A DNA stretch of 64,000 nt, from the NCBI GenBank assembly GCA_030530205.1, contig JAUMVK010000016.1:1-64000 (forward strand), given 5' to 3'. The notes under the pieces are model-generated. The model did not search any database and was not told where the DNA came from. It worked only from the letters and a program-made list of their open reading frames with translations. Below are positions 41,344 through 49,113 of the stretch, piece by piece; position 1 is the stretch's first letter; each line of letters opens with the position of its first letter. Origin of the DNA: RGIG3701 sp030530205. Lineage in GTDB: Bacteria > Planctomycetota > Planctomycetia > Pirellulales > Thermoguttaceae. A program made the translations under genes and the position numbers.

Positions 41344-42969
41344 ATGGCAAAGATGATTGCGTTTGATCAGGAAGCCCGTGATGCCATGCGCCGCGGCGTG
41401 TCCAAACTGGCTCAGGCCGTTAAAGTGACTTTGGGTCCGCGGGGACGCAACGTCATCATTCAGAAGAGCTTCGGAAGCCCGCTCGTCACTAAAGACGGCG
41501 TGACGGTCGCGAAGGAAGTCGATCTGGAAGATGTTTACGAAAATATGGGCGCCAAAATGGTTCGTGAAGTGGCCAGCAAAACCAACGACATCGCCGGCGA
41601 TGGAACCACCACCGCGACGCTCATGGCCGAGGCGATTTTCAATGAAGGCCTCCGTGCGGTCGTTTCCGGCGTCAATCCGCTCCAGATGAAACGCGGGATC
41701 GATAAAGCGGTCGCCGACGTGACCGAGCAGCTGCACAAACTCTCGATCCCGATCAAGACCGAAAAAGAAATGGCGCAGGTCGGCACGATCGCCGCCAATA
41801 ACGACAAAGAGATCGGTGAATTTCTCGCTCAGGCGATGGCCAAAGTCGGTAAAGACGGCGTCATCACGGTCGATGAAAGCAAATCGCTGGCCATGGAAGT
41901 CGAGTACGTCGAAGGTATGCAGTTCGACCGCGGCTACCTGTCCCCCTACTTTGTCACCGATCCCAACACGATGGAATGCGTGATGGAAGACGCCTACGTC
42001 CTGGTCTTTGAGAAGAAGATCAGCAACATCAAGGACCTTCTGCCGGTTCTTGAGGCGGTTGCGCAGGCGAACAAACCACTGCTCATCATCGCGGAAGATG
42101 TGGACGGCGAAGCCTTGACGACGCTGGTCATCAACCGCCTGCGTGGTTCGCTCCAGATCGCCGCCGTGAAAGCCCCGGGTTACGGCGACCGCCGCAAGGC
42201 GATGCTTGAGGACATCGCGATCCTGACCGGCGCGAACGCCATTTTCGAGAACATCGGCAAGAAACTTGAGAACGTGACGATCGAAGACCTTGGAAAAGCC
42301 AAGAAAATCGTCATCGCGAAGGACAATACGACGATCATCGAGGGCGCCGGCGACTCGGACGAGATCAAAGCCCGCATCGCGCAGATCCGCCGTGAGATCG
42401 AAAAAGCCACGAGCGATTACGACCGCGAAAAGCTGGAAGAACGCCTCGCGAAACTCTCCGGCGGTGTGGCGAAAGTCCTTGTTGGCGCTGCGACCGAAAG
42501 CGAGATGAAAGAGAAGAAAGCCCGCGTCGAAGACGCCATGCACGCGACCCGTGCGGCCGTTGAGGAAGGAATTCTTCCGGGCGGCGGTGTGGCGCTGCTT
42601 CGTGCCTCTGCGCAGGTCAAAGCCGGTGAACTTTCCCAGGATGAAAAGATCGGGTACGACATTATTCTGCGCGCCTGCCGCGCTCCGCTGAGCCAGATCG
42701 CCACCAACGCCGGTAAAGACGGCGGGATCGTCTGCGAGAAAGTCGCCGAAGGAAAAGGAAACTTTGGCTACAACGCGGCGACCGACAAGTACGAAGACCT
42801 CGTGAAGTCCGGCGTCATTGACCCGACCAAGGTCACGCGCACCGCGCTCCAGAACGCCGCCAGCGTCGCGTCACTGCTTCTGACCTCGGAAGCCCTGATC
42901 GCGGAAAAGCCGAAAGAAAATGCGGCTCCTGCGGCTCCGGCCGGCGGCGACATGGGTGGAATGTACTAA
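41344..42969 (+). CDS. groEL: Chaperonin GroEL
   Basis: A 541-residue Cpn60 subunit of the tetradecameric folding chamber. VTLGPRGRNVIIQKSFGSP, the ATPase motif AGDGTTTATLMAE, and the conserved C-terminal Gly/Met tail GGDMGGMY are present. AAGGAGA precedes the ATG. Forms the classical groESL operon with the gene upstream. The C-terminal tail is shorter than the GGM repeats of E. coli. Confidence 0.98.
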   Translation: MAKMIAFDQEARDAMRRGVSKLAQAVKVTLGPRGRNVIIQKSFGSPLVTKDGVTVAKEVDLEDVYENMGAKMVREVASKTNDIAGDGTTTATLMAEAIFNEGLRAVVSGVNPLQMKRGIDKAVADVTEQLHKLSIPIKTEKEMAQVGTIAANNDKEIGEFLAQAMAKVGKDGVITVDESKSLAMEVEYVEGMQFDRGYLSPYFVTDPNTMECVMEDAYVLVFEKKISNIKDLLPVLEAVAQANKPLLIIAEDVDGEALTTLVINRLRGSLQIAAVKAPGYGDRRKAMLEDIAILTGANAIFENIGKKLENVTIEDLGKAKKIVIAKDNTTIIEGAGDSDEIKARIAQIRREIEKATSDYDREKLEERLAKLSGGVAKVLVGAATESEMKEKKARVEDAMHATRAAVEEGILPGGGVALLRASAQVKAGELSQDEKIGYDIILRACRAPLSQIATNAGKDGGIVCEKVAEGKGNFGYNAATDKYEDLVKSGVIDPTKVTRTALQNAASVASLLLTSEALIAEKPKENAAPAAPAGGDMGGMY

Positions 42970-42973
42970 AACG

Positions 42974-43123
42974 AAAGGCGGTAATGAAGGCCGGAGGCCG
43001 GAATTACTCGTAAATTTGAGACAGTAATGAAATGCGGAGCGTGTAATTTCGCGCTCCGCGCTCTATTACCACCTGACATTCCGTAACTTGACCGGCGGGA
43101 CGCCGGCCCTCCGAATCTCGCTT
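42974..43123. repeat. GGCGGTAATGGAG element, inverted pair with extra hairpin (copy 4)
   Basis: A forward unit (GGCGGTAATGAAGGCC, GGAGGCCGGAATTACTCG) is followed by a degenerate reverse unit (TAATTTCGCGCTCCGCGC, TCTATTACCACC). Then comes CCGGCGGGACGCCGG hairpin (43093-43107) and CCTCCGAATCTCGC. The same order of parts is seen at 19981-20154, so the hairpin belongs to the element. It lies after groEL. Confidence 0.75.
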
Positions 43124-43142
43124 TAAAATTCTTCTCCCCCCC

Positions 43143-43170
43143 TTGAAATCAATCTCTTTCTGACTATAAT
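43143..43170 (+). promoter_or_regulatory. Promoter for iorA
   Basis: TTGAAA (43143-43148), 16 bp, perfect TATAAT (43165-43170), preceded by a run of C. It lies 78 bp before the iorA ATG. Confidence 0.75.
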
Positions 43171-43247
43171 AATTTAAAGGAGAATAACAGGTTAAAAAGA
43201 CGTGGTACTGCCGCGTTTTTTGTCTCAAATCCAGTTCAGGAACACTC

Positions 43248-45002
43248 ATGAAGCAATTACTTTCAGGAAACGAAGCGTTTGCGCGCGCAATGTATGAGGC
43301 GGGCGTGACTTTGGCGGTCGGCTACCCCGGTACTCCCTCCACCGAAATTTTGGAAAACTGTGCCAAACACTATAAAGACTCCTTCCGCTGCGAGTGGGCG
43401 CCGAATGAAAAGGTCGCGCTGGAAGTCGCCGCCGGTGCCGCCATGACGGGCGCACGGGCGTGCGTCACGATGAAGCACGTCGGGCTGAACGTCGCGGCCG
43501 ACCCGCTTCTTTCTCTTTCCTACGCCAGGACGCCGGGCGCGCTGATCATCATCGTCGCGGACGATCCGGGAATGCACTCCAGCCAGAACGAGCAGGATTC
43601 CCGTCACTACGCCCGTTTCGCGAAAGTGCCGGTCATCGAACCGTCCGACTCGGCCGAGGCCAAAGACTTCCTGAAGAAAGCGATCGAGATTTCCGAAACG
43701 TACCGCACGCCGGTGATCATGCGCACGTCCACCCGCGTGAGCCACAGCCGCTCGCTGGTCGAGCTGGAAGAGCGTCAGGTCCCGGACCGTGAGATCGCGT
43801 TCCAGAAGGACCCGAAGAGTTACGCGCTTGTGCCGGCATTCGCTCGGAAACTGCGTCACGTCGTGGAAGACCGCGTGAAGCGGATCGCCGCCGACAATTC
43901 GGAGAAATGGACGCTCAACCGTGTGGAGGAAGGCTCGAAGAAGCTCGGGATCGTCACGGAAGGGATCGCATATCAGTACGTGAAGGAAGTTTTCCCGGAG
44001 GCTTCCGTTCTGAAACTGGGCTGCGCGTGGCCGCTTCCCGAAAAACTGATCCGTGATTTTGCCGCGGGCGTTGAAAAGGTCCTGGTCGTGGAAGAAGTCG
44101 AGGACTTCACCGAGCTGAACATGAAGGCGGCCGGGATCGCGTGTGAAGGCAAAAAGTACGTTCCGAACATCGGCGAGCTTTCCTCGGACGTTCTGCGTGA
44201 GTCCCGCGCAAAGATGGAAGGGGTCGGGTACACGCCCTGCGCGTGCTGTGTGAACGCCTCGGACGAACCGCTGCCGAACCGTCCGCCGACGCTCTGCGCG
44301 GGCTGCCCGCACCGGGGGCTTTTCTATGCGCTGAGCAAACTGGACGTGGACGTCACGGGCGACATTGGGTGCTACTCGCTGGGCGTTCAGCCGCCGTTGA
44401 GCGCTCTGGATACGATCATCTGCATGGGGGCCGGTTTCTCCATGGCGCACGGTATGGCCCAGAGCGGTCAGAAGCGCAAGGTCGTCGGGCTCCTCGGCGA
44501 CTCGACGTTCTTCCACTCGGGCATTACGGGTCTGCTGAATATCGCGTGGAACAAAGCGAACTGCACGGTCATTGTGCTCGACAATCGAATCACGGCCATG
44601 ACCGGCCATCAGGATAATCCCGGGACGGGGAAGACGCTCATGGGCGATCCGTCCAACGCCGCCGACATCGCCGAGATCGGCCGCGCGTGCGGGATGAAGA
44701 ACATCGCGACGTTCGACCCGCTGAACTACGCGGAGACGAGCGCCATTCTGAAGCGGGCGACCGAATCGGACGAGCCGTGGCTTTTGATCTCGAAGAGCCC
44801 GTGTGTGCTGATCATGAAAGAGCGCGTCGGGAACGTGCGCAAGATCGACGCGGAAAAGTGCAAGAACTGCCGCGCCTGCGTGAAGACCGGCTGCCCGGCC
44901 ATCGAATGCACCGGCAAGAACAAGCCCGAGATCAACCCCATCACCTGCAACGGCTGCTCGCTGTGCAACCAGGTGTGCAAGTTTGGAGCCATAAGCGAGT
45001 AA
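43248..45002 (+). CDS. iorA: Indolepyruvate ferredoxin oxidoreductase, alpha subunit
   Basis: A 584-residue TPP- and iron-sulfur-containing subunit. With IorB it oxidatively decarboxylates aromatic 2-oxoacids (from Trp, Phe, Tyr) to acyl-CoA, reducing ferredoxin. Features: N-terminal pyrimidine-binding domain (AVGYPGTPSTEILENC), TPP-binding domain (GLLGDSTFFHSGITGLLN, then VLDNRITAMTGHQ) and two C-terminal [4Fe-4S] motifs CKNCRACVKTGCP and CNGCSLCNQVC. AGGAA precedes the ATG. The partner gene follows after a 145-bp repeat-containing spacer. Aryl-CoA products would suit the ADP-forming ligase at 3.9 kb. Confidence 0.95.
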   Translation: MKQLLSGNEAFARAMYEAGVTLAVGYPGTPSTEILENCAKHYKDSFRCEWAPNEKVALEVAAGAAMTGARACVTMKHVGLNVAADPLLSLSYARTPGALIIIVADDPGMHSSQNEQDSRHYARFAKVPVIEPSDSAEAKDFLKKAIEISETYRTPVIMRTSTRVSHSRSLVELEERQVPDREIAFQKDPKSYALVPAFARKLRHVVEDRVKRIAADNSEKWTLNRVEEGSKKLGIVTEGIAYQYVKEVFPEASVLKLGCAWPLPEKLIRDFAAGVEKVLVVEEVEDFTELNMKAAGIACEGKKYVPNIGELSSDVLRESRAKMEGVGYTPCACCVNASDEPLPNRPPTLCAGCPHRGLFYALSKLDVDVTGDIGCYSLGVQPPLSALDTIICMGAGFSMAHGMAQSGQKRKVVGLLGDSTFFHSGITGLLNIAWNKANCTVIVLDNRITAMTGHQDNPGTGKTLMGDPSNAADIAEIGRACGMKNIATFDPLNYAETSAILKRATESDEPWLLISKSPCVLIMKERVGNVRKIDAEKCKNCRACVKTGCPAIECTGKNKPEINPITCNGCSLCNQVCKFGAISE

Positions 45003-45003
45003 A

Positions 45004-45119
45004 ATGAATAATGAATAATGAATAACGAATAATGAGGAGAAAAAGTTTGAACTCATTCTGCAAATTACGTTACGCGAAGCGTTCATTATTCGTTATTCGT
45101 TATTCATTATTCGTTATTT
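45004..45119. repeat. AATGAATAATGAATAACG palindromic element inside the ior operon
   Basis: The left arm AATGAATAATGAATAATG, AATAACGAATAATGAGG and right arm CATTATTCGTTATTCG, TTATTCATTATTCGTTATT are inverted. The centre contains CGTTACGCGAAGCG, which is almost the same as the centre of the 24006-24117 element. It lies between iorA and iorB, which must be co-expressed, so it evidently tolerates or tunes read-through. Confidence 0.85.
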
Positions 45120-45147
45120 CCAAAACACTTTAGAAATTTGAAAGATC

Positions 45148-45738
45148 ATGAATAAAACTACCAGTATCGTACTCGCCGGCGTCGGTGGGCAGGGCATTCT
45201 GCTTGCGAGCGAAATTCTCGCGAAGGCCGCAGGGTTTGCCGGATTTGATGTGAAAACCAACGAAGTCCACGGAATGGCCCAGCGCGGCGGTTCCGTGATC
45301 GGTCAGATCCGCTACGGCGAGCGCGTTTACAGCCCGCTCGTTTCGCGTGGGGAGGCGACCGTTTTGATGTCGCTGGAACGGATCGAGGCCCTGCGTTACG
45401 CCGAGTTTCTCGCTCCGGACGGGCTGGCCGTCGTGAACTCCCAGGTCGTGATCCCGACCACGGTCTCCTCGGGCGGCGCGGTCTATCCCGAAAACGCGAA
45501 GGAGATCCTGAAGCAGACGTTCAAGCATTTGATTTACCTCGACGCGAACCGCATCGCGCTGGAGCTTGGAAATCCGAAGTGCGCGAACGTGGTGCTTCTC
45601 GGCGCGCTTTCGACCCGGCTGACGGACATCTCGTTTGAGATTTGGGAGCAGGCGATCCGCGAGTGCGTCAAGCCGAAATTCATCGACCTGAACATCACGG
45701 CTTTTGAAACGGGCGCGAAGGCTCCATCGGAGCTTTGA
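45148..45738 (+). CDS. iorB: Indolepyruvate ferredoxin oxidoreductase, beta subunit
   Basis: A 196-residue gamma-type 2-oxoacid oxidoreductase subunit. GVGGQGILLASEILAKAAG is the conserved N-terminal loop and TNEVHGMAQRGGSVIGQIRYG the CoA/TPP-side motif. Standard length for IorB. GAAAG lies before the ATG. It is separated from iorA by a palindromic repeat. Confidence 0.94.
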   Translation: MNKTTSIVLAGVGGQGILLASEILAKAAGFAGFDVKTNEVHGMAQRGGSVIGQIRYGERVYSPLVSRGEATVLMSLERIEALRYAEFLAPDGLAVVNSQVVIPTTVSSGGAVYPENAKEILKQTFKHLIYLDANRIALELGNPKCANVVLLGALSTRLTDISFEIWEQAIRECVKPKFIDLNITAFETGAKAPSEL

Positions 45739-45757
45739 ATTACTCTCATCAATAAAG

Positions 45758-45785
45758 TACAGAGGTGAGATTTCCCGCCTCTGTA
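45758..45785 (+). terminator. Hairpin after iorB
   Basis: TACAGAGG (45758-45765) and CCTCTGTA (45778-45785) form a perfect 8-bp stem with a 12-base loop. Only TTAAG follows, so termination strength is uncertain. Confidence 0.55.
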
Positions 45786-45795
45786 TTAAGAAAGA

Positions 45796-45824
45796 TTTAC
45801 GAAGTTTTTCGTTGTGAGTAAAAT
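45796..45824 (+). promoter_or_regulatory. Possible promoter for the GT25 gene
   Basis: TTTACG (45796-45801), 17 bp, TAAAAT (45819-45824), 34 bp from the ATG; the -35 box is weak. Confidence 0.4.
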
Positions 45825-45857
45825 CGTTCGCCTCAATTTTTTTCACGTACCGTACCA

Positions 45858-46637
45858 ATGATCCCGTGTTATGTCATTAATTTGGATCGTTCTCCTGAAA
45901 GAATGAATAACATTCGGCGTTATTTTGAACCAATGACATCGCTGCGATTGATTCGGGTTCCGGCGATCGACTTGACTTCGGATTCTTTATCGGAGAGTGA
46001 ACGGGAGGGATATTTACGTCACTATCATCCATTCCGTTTCAGATTATGTATGGGGCGGGGAGCGACTCAAGGGGAGATCGGTTGTTTTTTGAGCCATCAG
46101 AAAGCCTTGCGTTTGTTTTTGGATTCCGATAAACCATTTGCGGCGATTTTTGAGGATGATATTTGTCCGAAGCCTTATCTTGCTGAAATACTGGAGGAGG
46201 TCATTGCTTCTTCCGCTTATTGGGATATTGTACGTCTGGGGATGAATCGCCCACAATTGGCTATACATTTTCGGGAATTGCATCATGGAATAAAACTGGC
46301 TACGTGTCTGAAAGGATTCGCTTTCGCAGGTGGGTATCTTGTAAATCGCAGCGCTGCGGAATTCATTTTGAAAGAGCTGACTGAGATTGATGTCCCGTGG
46401 GATTTGAAAATATTTCTCGGCTGGAAAAAAATGCGCGAAGCGTCCCTTATTCCAGGAGCGTATGAGTTAGATGAATTATCTCTTCAATCGACACTGGGCA
46501 ATCGCAAGAAAAAATTATCCCTTCCCATCTCCCTTTTTTGGTGGACATGCCGTTTTTATCGGATCTATGCTCGCATTGTTCGCACGTGTGTGCAGTTACA
46601 AAGGGTATGGGAACGAAGACGAGTGGTGAATGATTAA
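45858..46637 (+). CDS. Glycosyltransferase family 25 protein (LPS-type)
   Basis: A 259-residue protein with the GT25 start MIPCYVINLDRSPERM, the GEIGCFLSHQKAL segment and the acidic FAAIFEDDI motif. GT25 enzymes add galactose or other sugars to lipooligosaccharide or to collagen-like acceptors. The coding sequence is AT-richer and uses T- and A-ending codons, unlike its neighbours, which suggests horizontal acquisition together with the next gene. There is no clear Shine-Dalgarno. The C-terminal Arg-rich tail (WTCRFYRIYARIVRTCVQL) might contact membranes. Confidence 0.82.
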   Translation: MIPCYVINLDRSPERMNNIRRYFEPMTSLRLIRVPAIDLTSDSLSESEREGYLRHYHPFRFRLCMGRGATQGEIGCFLSHQKALRLFLDSDKPFAAIFEDDICPKPYLAEILEEVIASSAYWDIVRLGMNRPQLAIHFRELHHGIKLATCLKGFAFAGGYLVNRSAAEFILKELTEIDVPWDLKIFLGWKKMREASLIPGAYELDELSLQSTLGNRKKKLSLPISLFWWTCRFYRIYARIVRTCVQLQRVWERRRVVND

Positions 46638-46667
46638 ATCATGTGATCAATTCATAAGAATTATACC

Positions 46668-46696
46668 TTGATTTTTTATTTGACAGTGAATAATAT
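46668..46696 (+). promoter_or_regulatory. Possible promoter for the second low-GC glycosyltransferase gene
   Basis: TTGATT (46668-46673), 17 bp, TAATAT (46691-46696), 25 bp from the ATG. Confidence 0.4.
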
Positions 46697-46721
46697 TGGG
46701 GGAGTTTAAACAGGAGATTAA

Positions 46722-47687
46722 ATGGCTAAGGCTTCAGAATCCATTCCAATTTTGATTTTTCACAAAGGAAATTCGCCCTACTTGAGGGATTGCCTTGTTC
46801 AGGCTCGGAAAACCAATCCTTCCTCCAGGTTGATCCTCTTGGGGGACGAAGAAAATGCGCATCTGGCTCAGGACGAAGCCTTGGAGGGACTGGAACATTT
46901 TGAGGCGGATTCCTTTCCTGGCTTTAAAGAGTTTCAACCTTTTTATCATCATTGCAGTAATTTGTCGTTCAATTTCGAAATGGCATGTATTCAGCGTTGG
47001 TTTGTGATGCGGGATTGGGCGAGGCAATTTGGAATCAAACGGTTCTTGCATCTTGATTCGGATGTCCTGCTTTTTTGCAATGTTACGGAACTGGCTCAGC
47101 GGTTTGACAAATACGACATGACGTTTATGCGTTGGGACGCAGACCGACTTTTAGCGCATTTTTTCCTGTTGAATCGAATCGAATTTCTGGATGAGTTTTG
47201 CGAGTACATTCTGAAAATCTACCAAAATGACTCGGAATTTGAGCGGCTTGTGAAGCGAAGCATGAATGAAAATAGAGTTCGCCAGCAGGATCCGTGGATT
47301 AGTGACATGTCACTTTTGGCTGGTTTTTATGATGTTTCTGGCTGTAATGCGTATTTCCTGGAAAACGCTCGGGAGGAGGGCCTCTTTTTCGATGATCGTA
47401 TTACGTTAGCCGGGTCTTTTCAGAAAGAATTTGGCATATTGCGTAAACATAAAATTAAAAAAGTACGTTTTTTGGATGGTCATCCGTTTGTTTTTACGCA
47501 AGAAGGAAAACCTATGGAGGTACAGATACTGCACTTTCATTCCTTTACCAAGTTTTTAATGCCTTATTTTGAACGTGGTCAAAATCCTCGCTGGTTGTTC
47601 TTTTGGTACACGTTGATTTTAGAGCATAAAATGGTCAAAAGATTTATGAAAAAAGGGATCTATAGCCCAAGAATTTTATTTTTTTGA
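46722..47687 (+). CDS. Putative GT-A fold glycosyltransferase (unassigned family)
   Basis: A 321-residue protein. SRLILLGDEENAHLAQDEAL resembles the N-terminal Rossmann-like half of nucleotide-sugar transferases, and RFLHLDSDVLLFCNVTELA provides a DxD motif (Asp-Ser-Asp) expected to bind metal and nucleotide sugar. A later QQDPWISDMSLLAGFYDV is a plausible acceptor-side motif. I cannot place it in a CAZy family. Its AT-rich composition matches the GT25 gene and not the flanks. AGGAGA precedes the ATG. Probably acts with GT25 in surface glycan assembly. Confidence 0.65.
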   Translation: MAKASESIPILIFHKGNSPYLRDCLVQARKTNPSSRLILLGDEENAHLAQDEALEGLEHFEADSFPGFKEFQPFYHHCSNLSFNFEMACIQRWFVMRDWARQFGIKRFLHLDSDVLLFCNVTELAQRFDKYDMTFMRWDADRLLAHFFLLNRIEFLDEFCEYILKIYQNDSEFERLVKRSMNENRVRQQDPWISDMSLLAGFYDVSGCNAYFLENAREEGLFFDDRITLAGSFQKEFGILRKHKIKKVRFLDGHPFVFTQEGKPMEVQILHFHSFTKFLMPYFERGQNPRWLFFWYTLILEHKMVKRFMKKGIYSPRILFF

Positions 47688-47753
47688 TCCTCGAGTTAAA
47701 GTTTGTTTCCTTAATATTTTTCATCCCCCCCCTTAATAAAAAGGAGTTTCAAA

Positions 47754-48926
47754 ATGCTTCGTCGTGATTTTCTCCGCATGGCCGCAAGTGCCGCGGCGGT
47801 TTCCGTTTTGGGAGGCGTTCCGTCTCGTGTTTTCGCTGATGATGCCGCGCCGGTTGCCGGGCCAAAAATCAGTTTCGATCCTGTCGAGGAAAAAGATGGC
47901 TGGGTCTGGTACGACGCCGCCACGCTGCCGATCGAAGGCCGCGCCTGGGAAGATGAACTGCGTGACGCGCCGTTTGATCGTTTCCCGAAACGTTGGATGG
48001 AAAAGATCCCCGTGCGGAACCTTTCGACCCATTCCTCCGGCCTTTGTGTCCGTTTCGTGACGAACGGCCCTGTGAAAATGACGTACGACCTGCGCGGCGC
48101 GAGTTTGGCGATGTATCACATGCCGTCAACGGGAATGAGCGGCTTCGACCTTTATGGCCGTGATGATGCCGGGAAGATGAAGTTTTGCCAGATGATCCAG
48201 AAAGGCAAGACCATCGACGAGGAACACGCCATTACGTTGAATACGCCGGTCGGAAAGCCCGAAAATGATGGGAAACGCGAGTTTATGCTCTATTTCCCAA
48301 CCTACAACGGCGTGAACACGCTGCGGCTGGCCGTCCCGAAAGGGAAGGTTTTCGAGGCGGCGCCTGCGCGGAAACTCAAGCCGATCCTGTACTACGGGAC
48401 CTCCATCATGCAGGGCGGCTGCTCGTCCCGCTGCTCGACCTGCGCCCCGGCCATCGTCGGACGCCGGCTCGATCTGGCGCACTGGAATTTCGGTTTCTCG
48501 GGTTCCGGCAAAATGGAGCCGGTGATGGCGGAAGCGTTCGCCGAGCTGGATCCATCGGTTTACTGCCTCGACTGCAACTGGAACATGAGTCCGGACCTGA
48601 TCCACGAGCGGCTCGTTCCGTTTGTTCACCGTCTGCGTGAGGCCCATCCCGAAACGCCGATTTTGTGTGTGGAAGGCTACAAGCCACCGTACCCGTACAG
48701 CTGGGCCGGTCATGAAGGGCAGAGGGACGCCAGAGGCCAGGCAAACTGGGAAGAGTACCAGAAACTCAAGGAGGAAGGCGTGAAAAATCTTTGGTATTTG
48801 GACGCCGACCCGCAAATGCCCGGAGACGGCGAAGGGACGGTCGATAATTGCCACGCGACCGACTACGGATTCTTTGTTCAAGCGAATGCGTACGAAAAAG
48901 TTTTGCGTGAAATTCTGAACCTTTGA
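47754..48926 (+). CDS. Tat-exported SGNH hydrolase with GxDLY-type N-terminal domain
   Basis: A 390-residue protein with a twin-arginine leader (LRRDFLRMAASAAAVSVLG). The N-terminal beta-sandwich includes GMSGFDLYGRDDAGK, the GxDLY motif of a domain that precedes this SGNH esterase family. The catalytic domain begins ILYYGTSIMQGGCSSR; the usual GDS is GTS but the Ser is kept. WNFGFSGSGKMEP and CLDCNWNMSP supply the oxyanion Gly and Asn, and DNCHATDYGF the Asp-His pair. Likely a periplasmic carbohydrate esterase. It returns to the GC-rich codon use of the genome. AAGGAG precedes the ATG. Confidence 0.85.
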   Translation: MLRRDFLRMAASAAAVSVLGGVPSRVFADDAAPVAGPKISFDPVEEKDGWVWYDAATLPIEGRAWEDELRDAPFDRFPKRWMEKIPVRNLSTHSSGLCVRFVTNGPVKMTYDLRGASLAMYHMPSTGMSGFDLYGRDDAGKMKFCQMIQKGKTIDEEHAITLNTPVGKPENDGKREFMLYFPTYNGVNTLRLAVPKGKVFEAAPARKLKPILYYGTSIMQGGCSSRCSTCAPAIVGRRLDLAHWNFGFSGSGKMEPVMAEAFAELDPSVYCLDCNWNMSPDLIHERLVPFVHRLREAHPETPILCVEGYKPPYPYSWAGHEGQRDARGQANWEEYQKLKEEGVKNLWYLDADPQMPGDGEGTVDNCHATDYGFFVQANAYEKVLREILNL

Positions 48927-48950
48927 GGTCTTTGTGTCGTAAAGTATAAA

Positions 48951-49037
48951 AAGCCGGGGCGGAGAAAACTTTTGAGATTCGTCAACGATTGCTTCTGGAA
49001 ACGTCGTTTTCTCTCCCGGCTTCTTTTCTGATTTTTT
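48951..49037 (+). terminator. Long-stem terminator after the second SGNH hydrolase
   Basis: AAGCCGGGGCGGAGAAAAC (48951-48969) pairs with GTTTTCTCTCCCGGCTT (49006-49022, two bulges), followed by CTTTTCTGATTTTTTT. The 36-base interior loop is larger than usual. Confidence 0.75.
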
Positions 49038-49113
49038 TGTGTTGGTTTCTTCATCCGGATTTTCTTGGAATCAGAAATTCTTTGAAGAGTTACTAAAGAA
49101 AGAGAGAGAAAAA

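Noticed and set aside
40501..42543. A 680-codon open frame opposite groES-groEL
   Set aside because: Shadow of the chaperonin genes; it also reads through the intergenic palindrome, giving a low-complexity tail.
24006..45119. Short-word repeats as possible CRISPR arrays
   Set aside because: Units are 7-12 bases, adjacent without unique spacers, and arranged as inverted arms; no cas gene is present.
45858..47753. Transposon carrying the AT-rich glycosyltransferases
   Set aside because: No transposase fragment, terminal inverted repeats or target-site duplication could be seen at the borders; only composition supports transfer.
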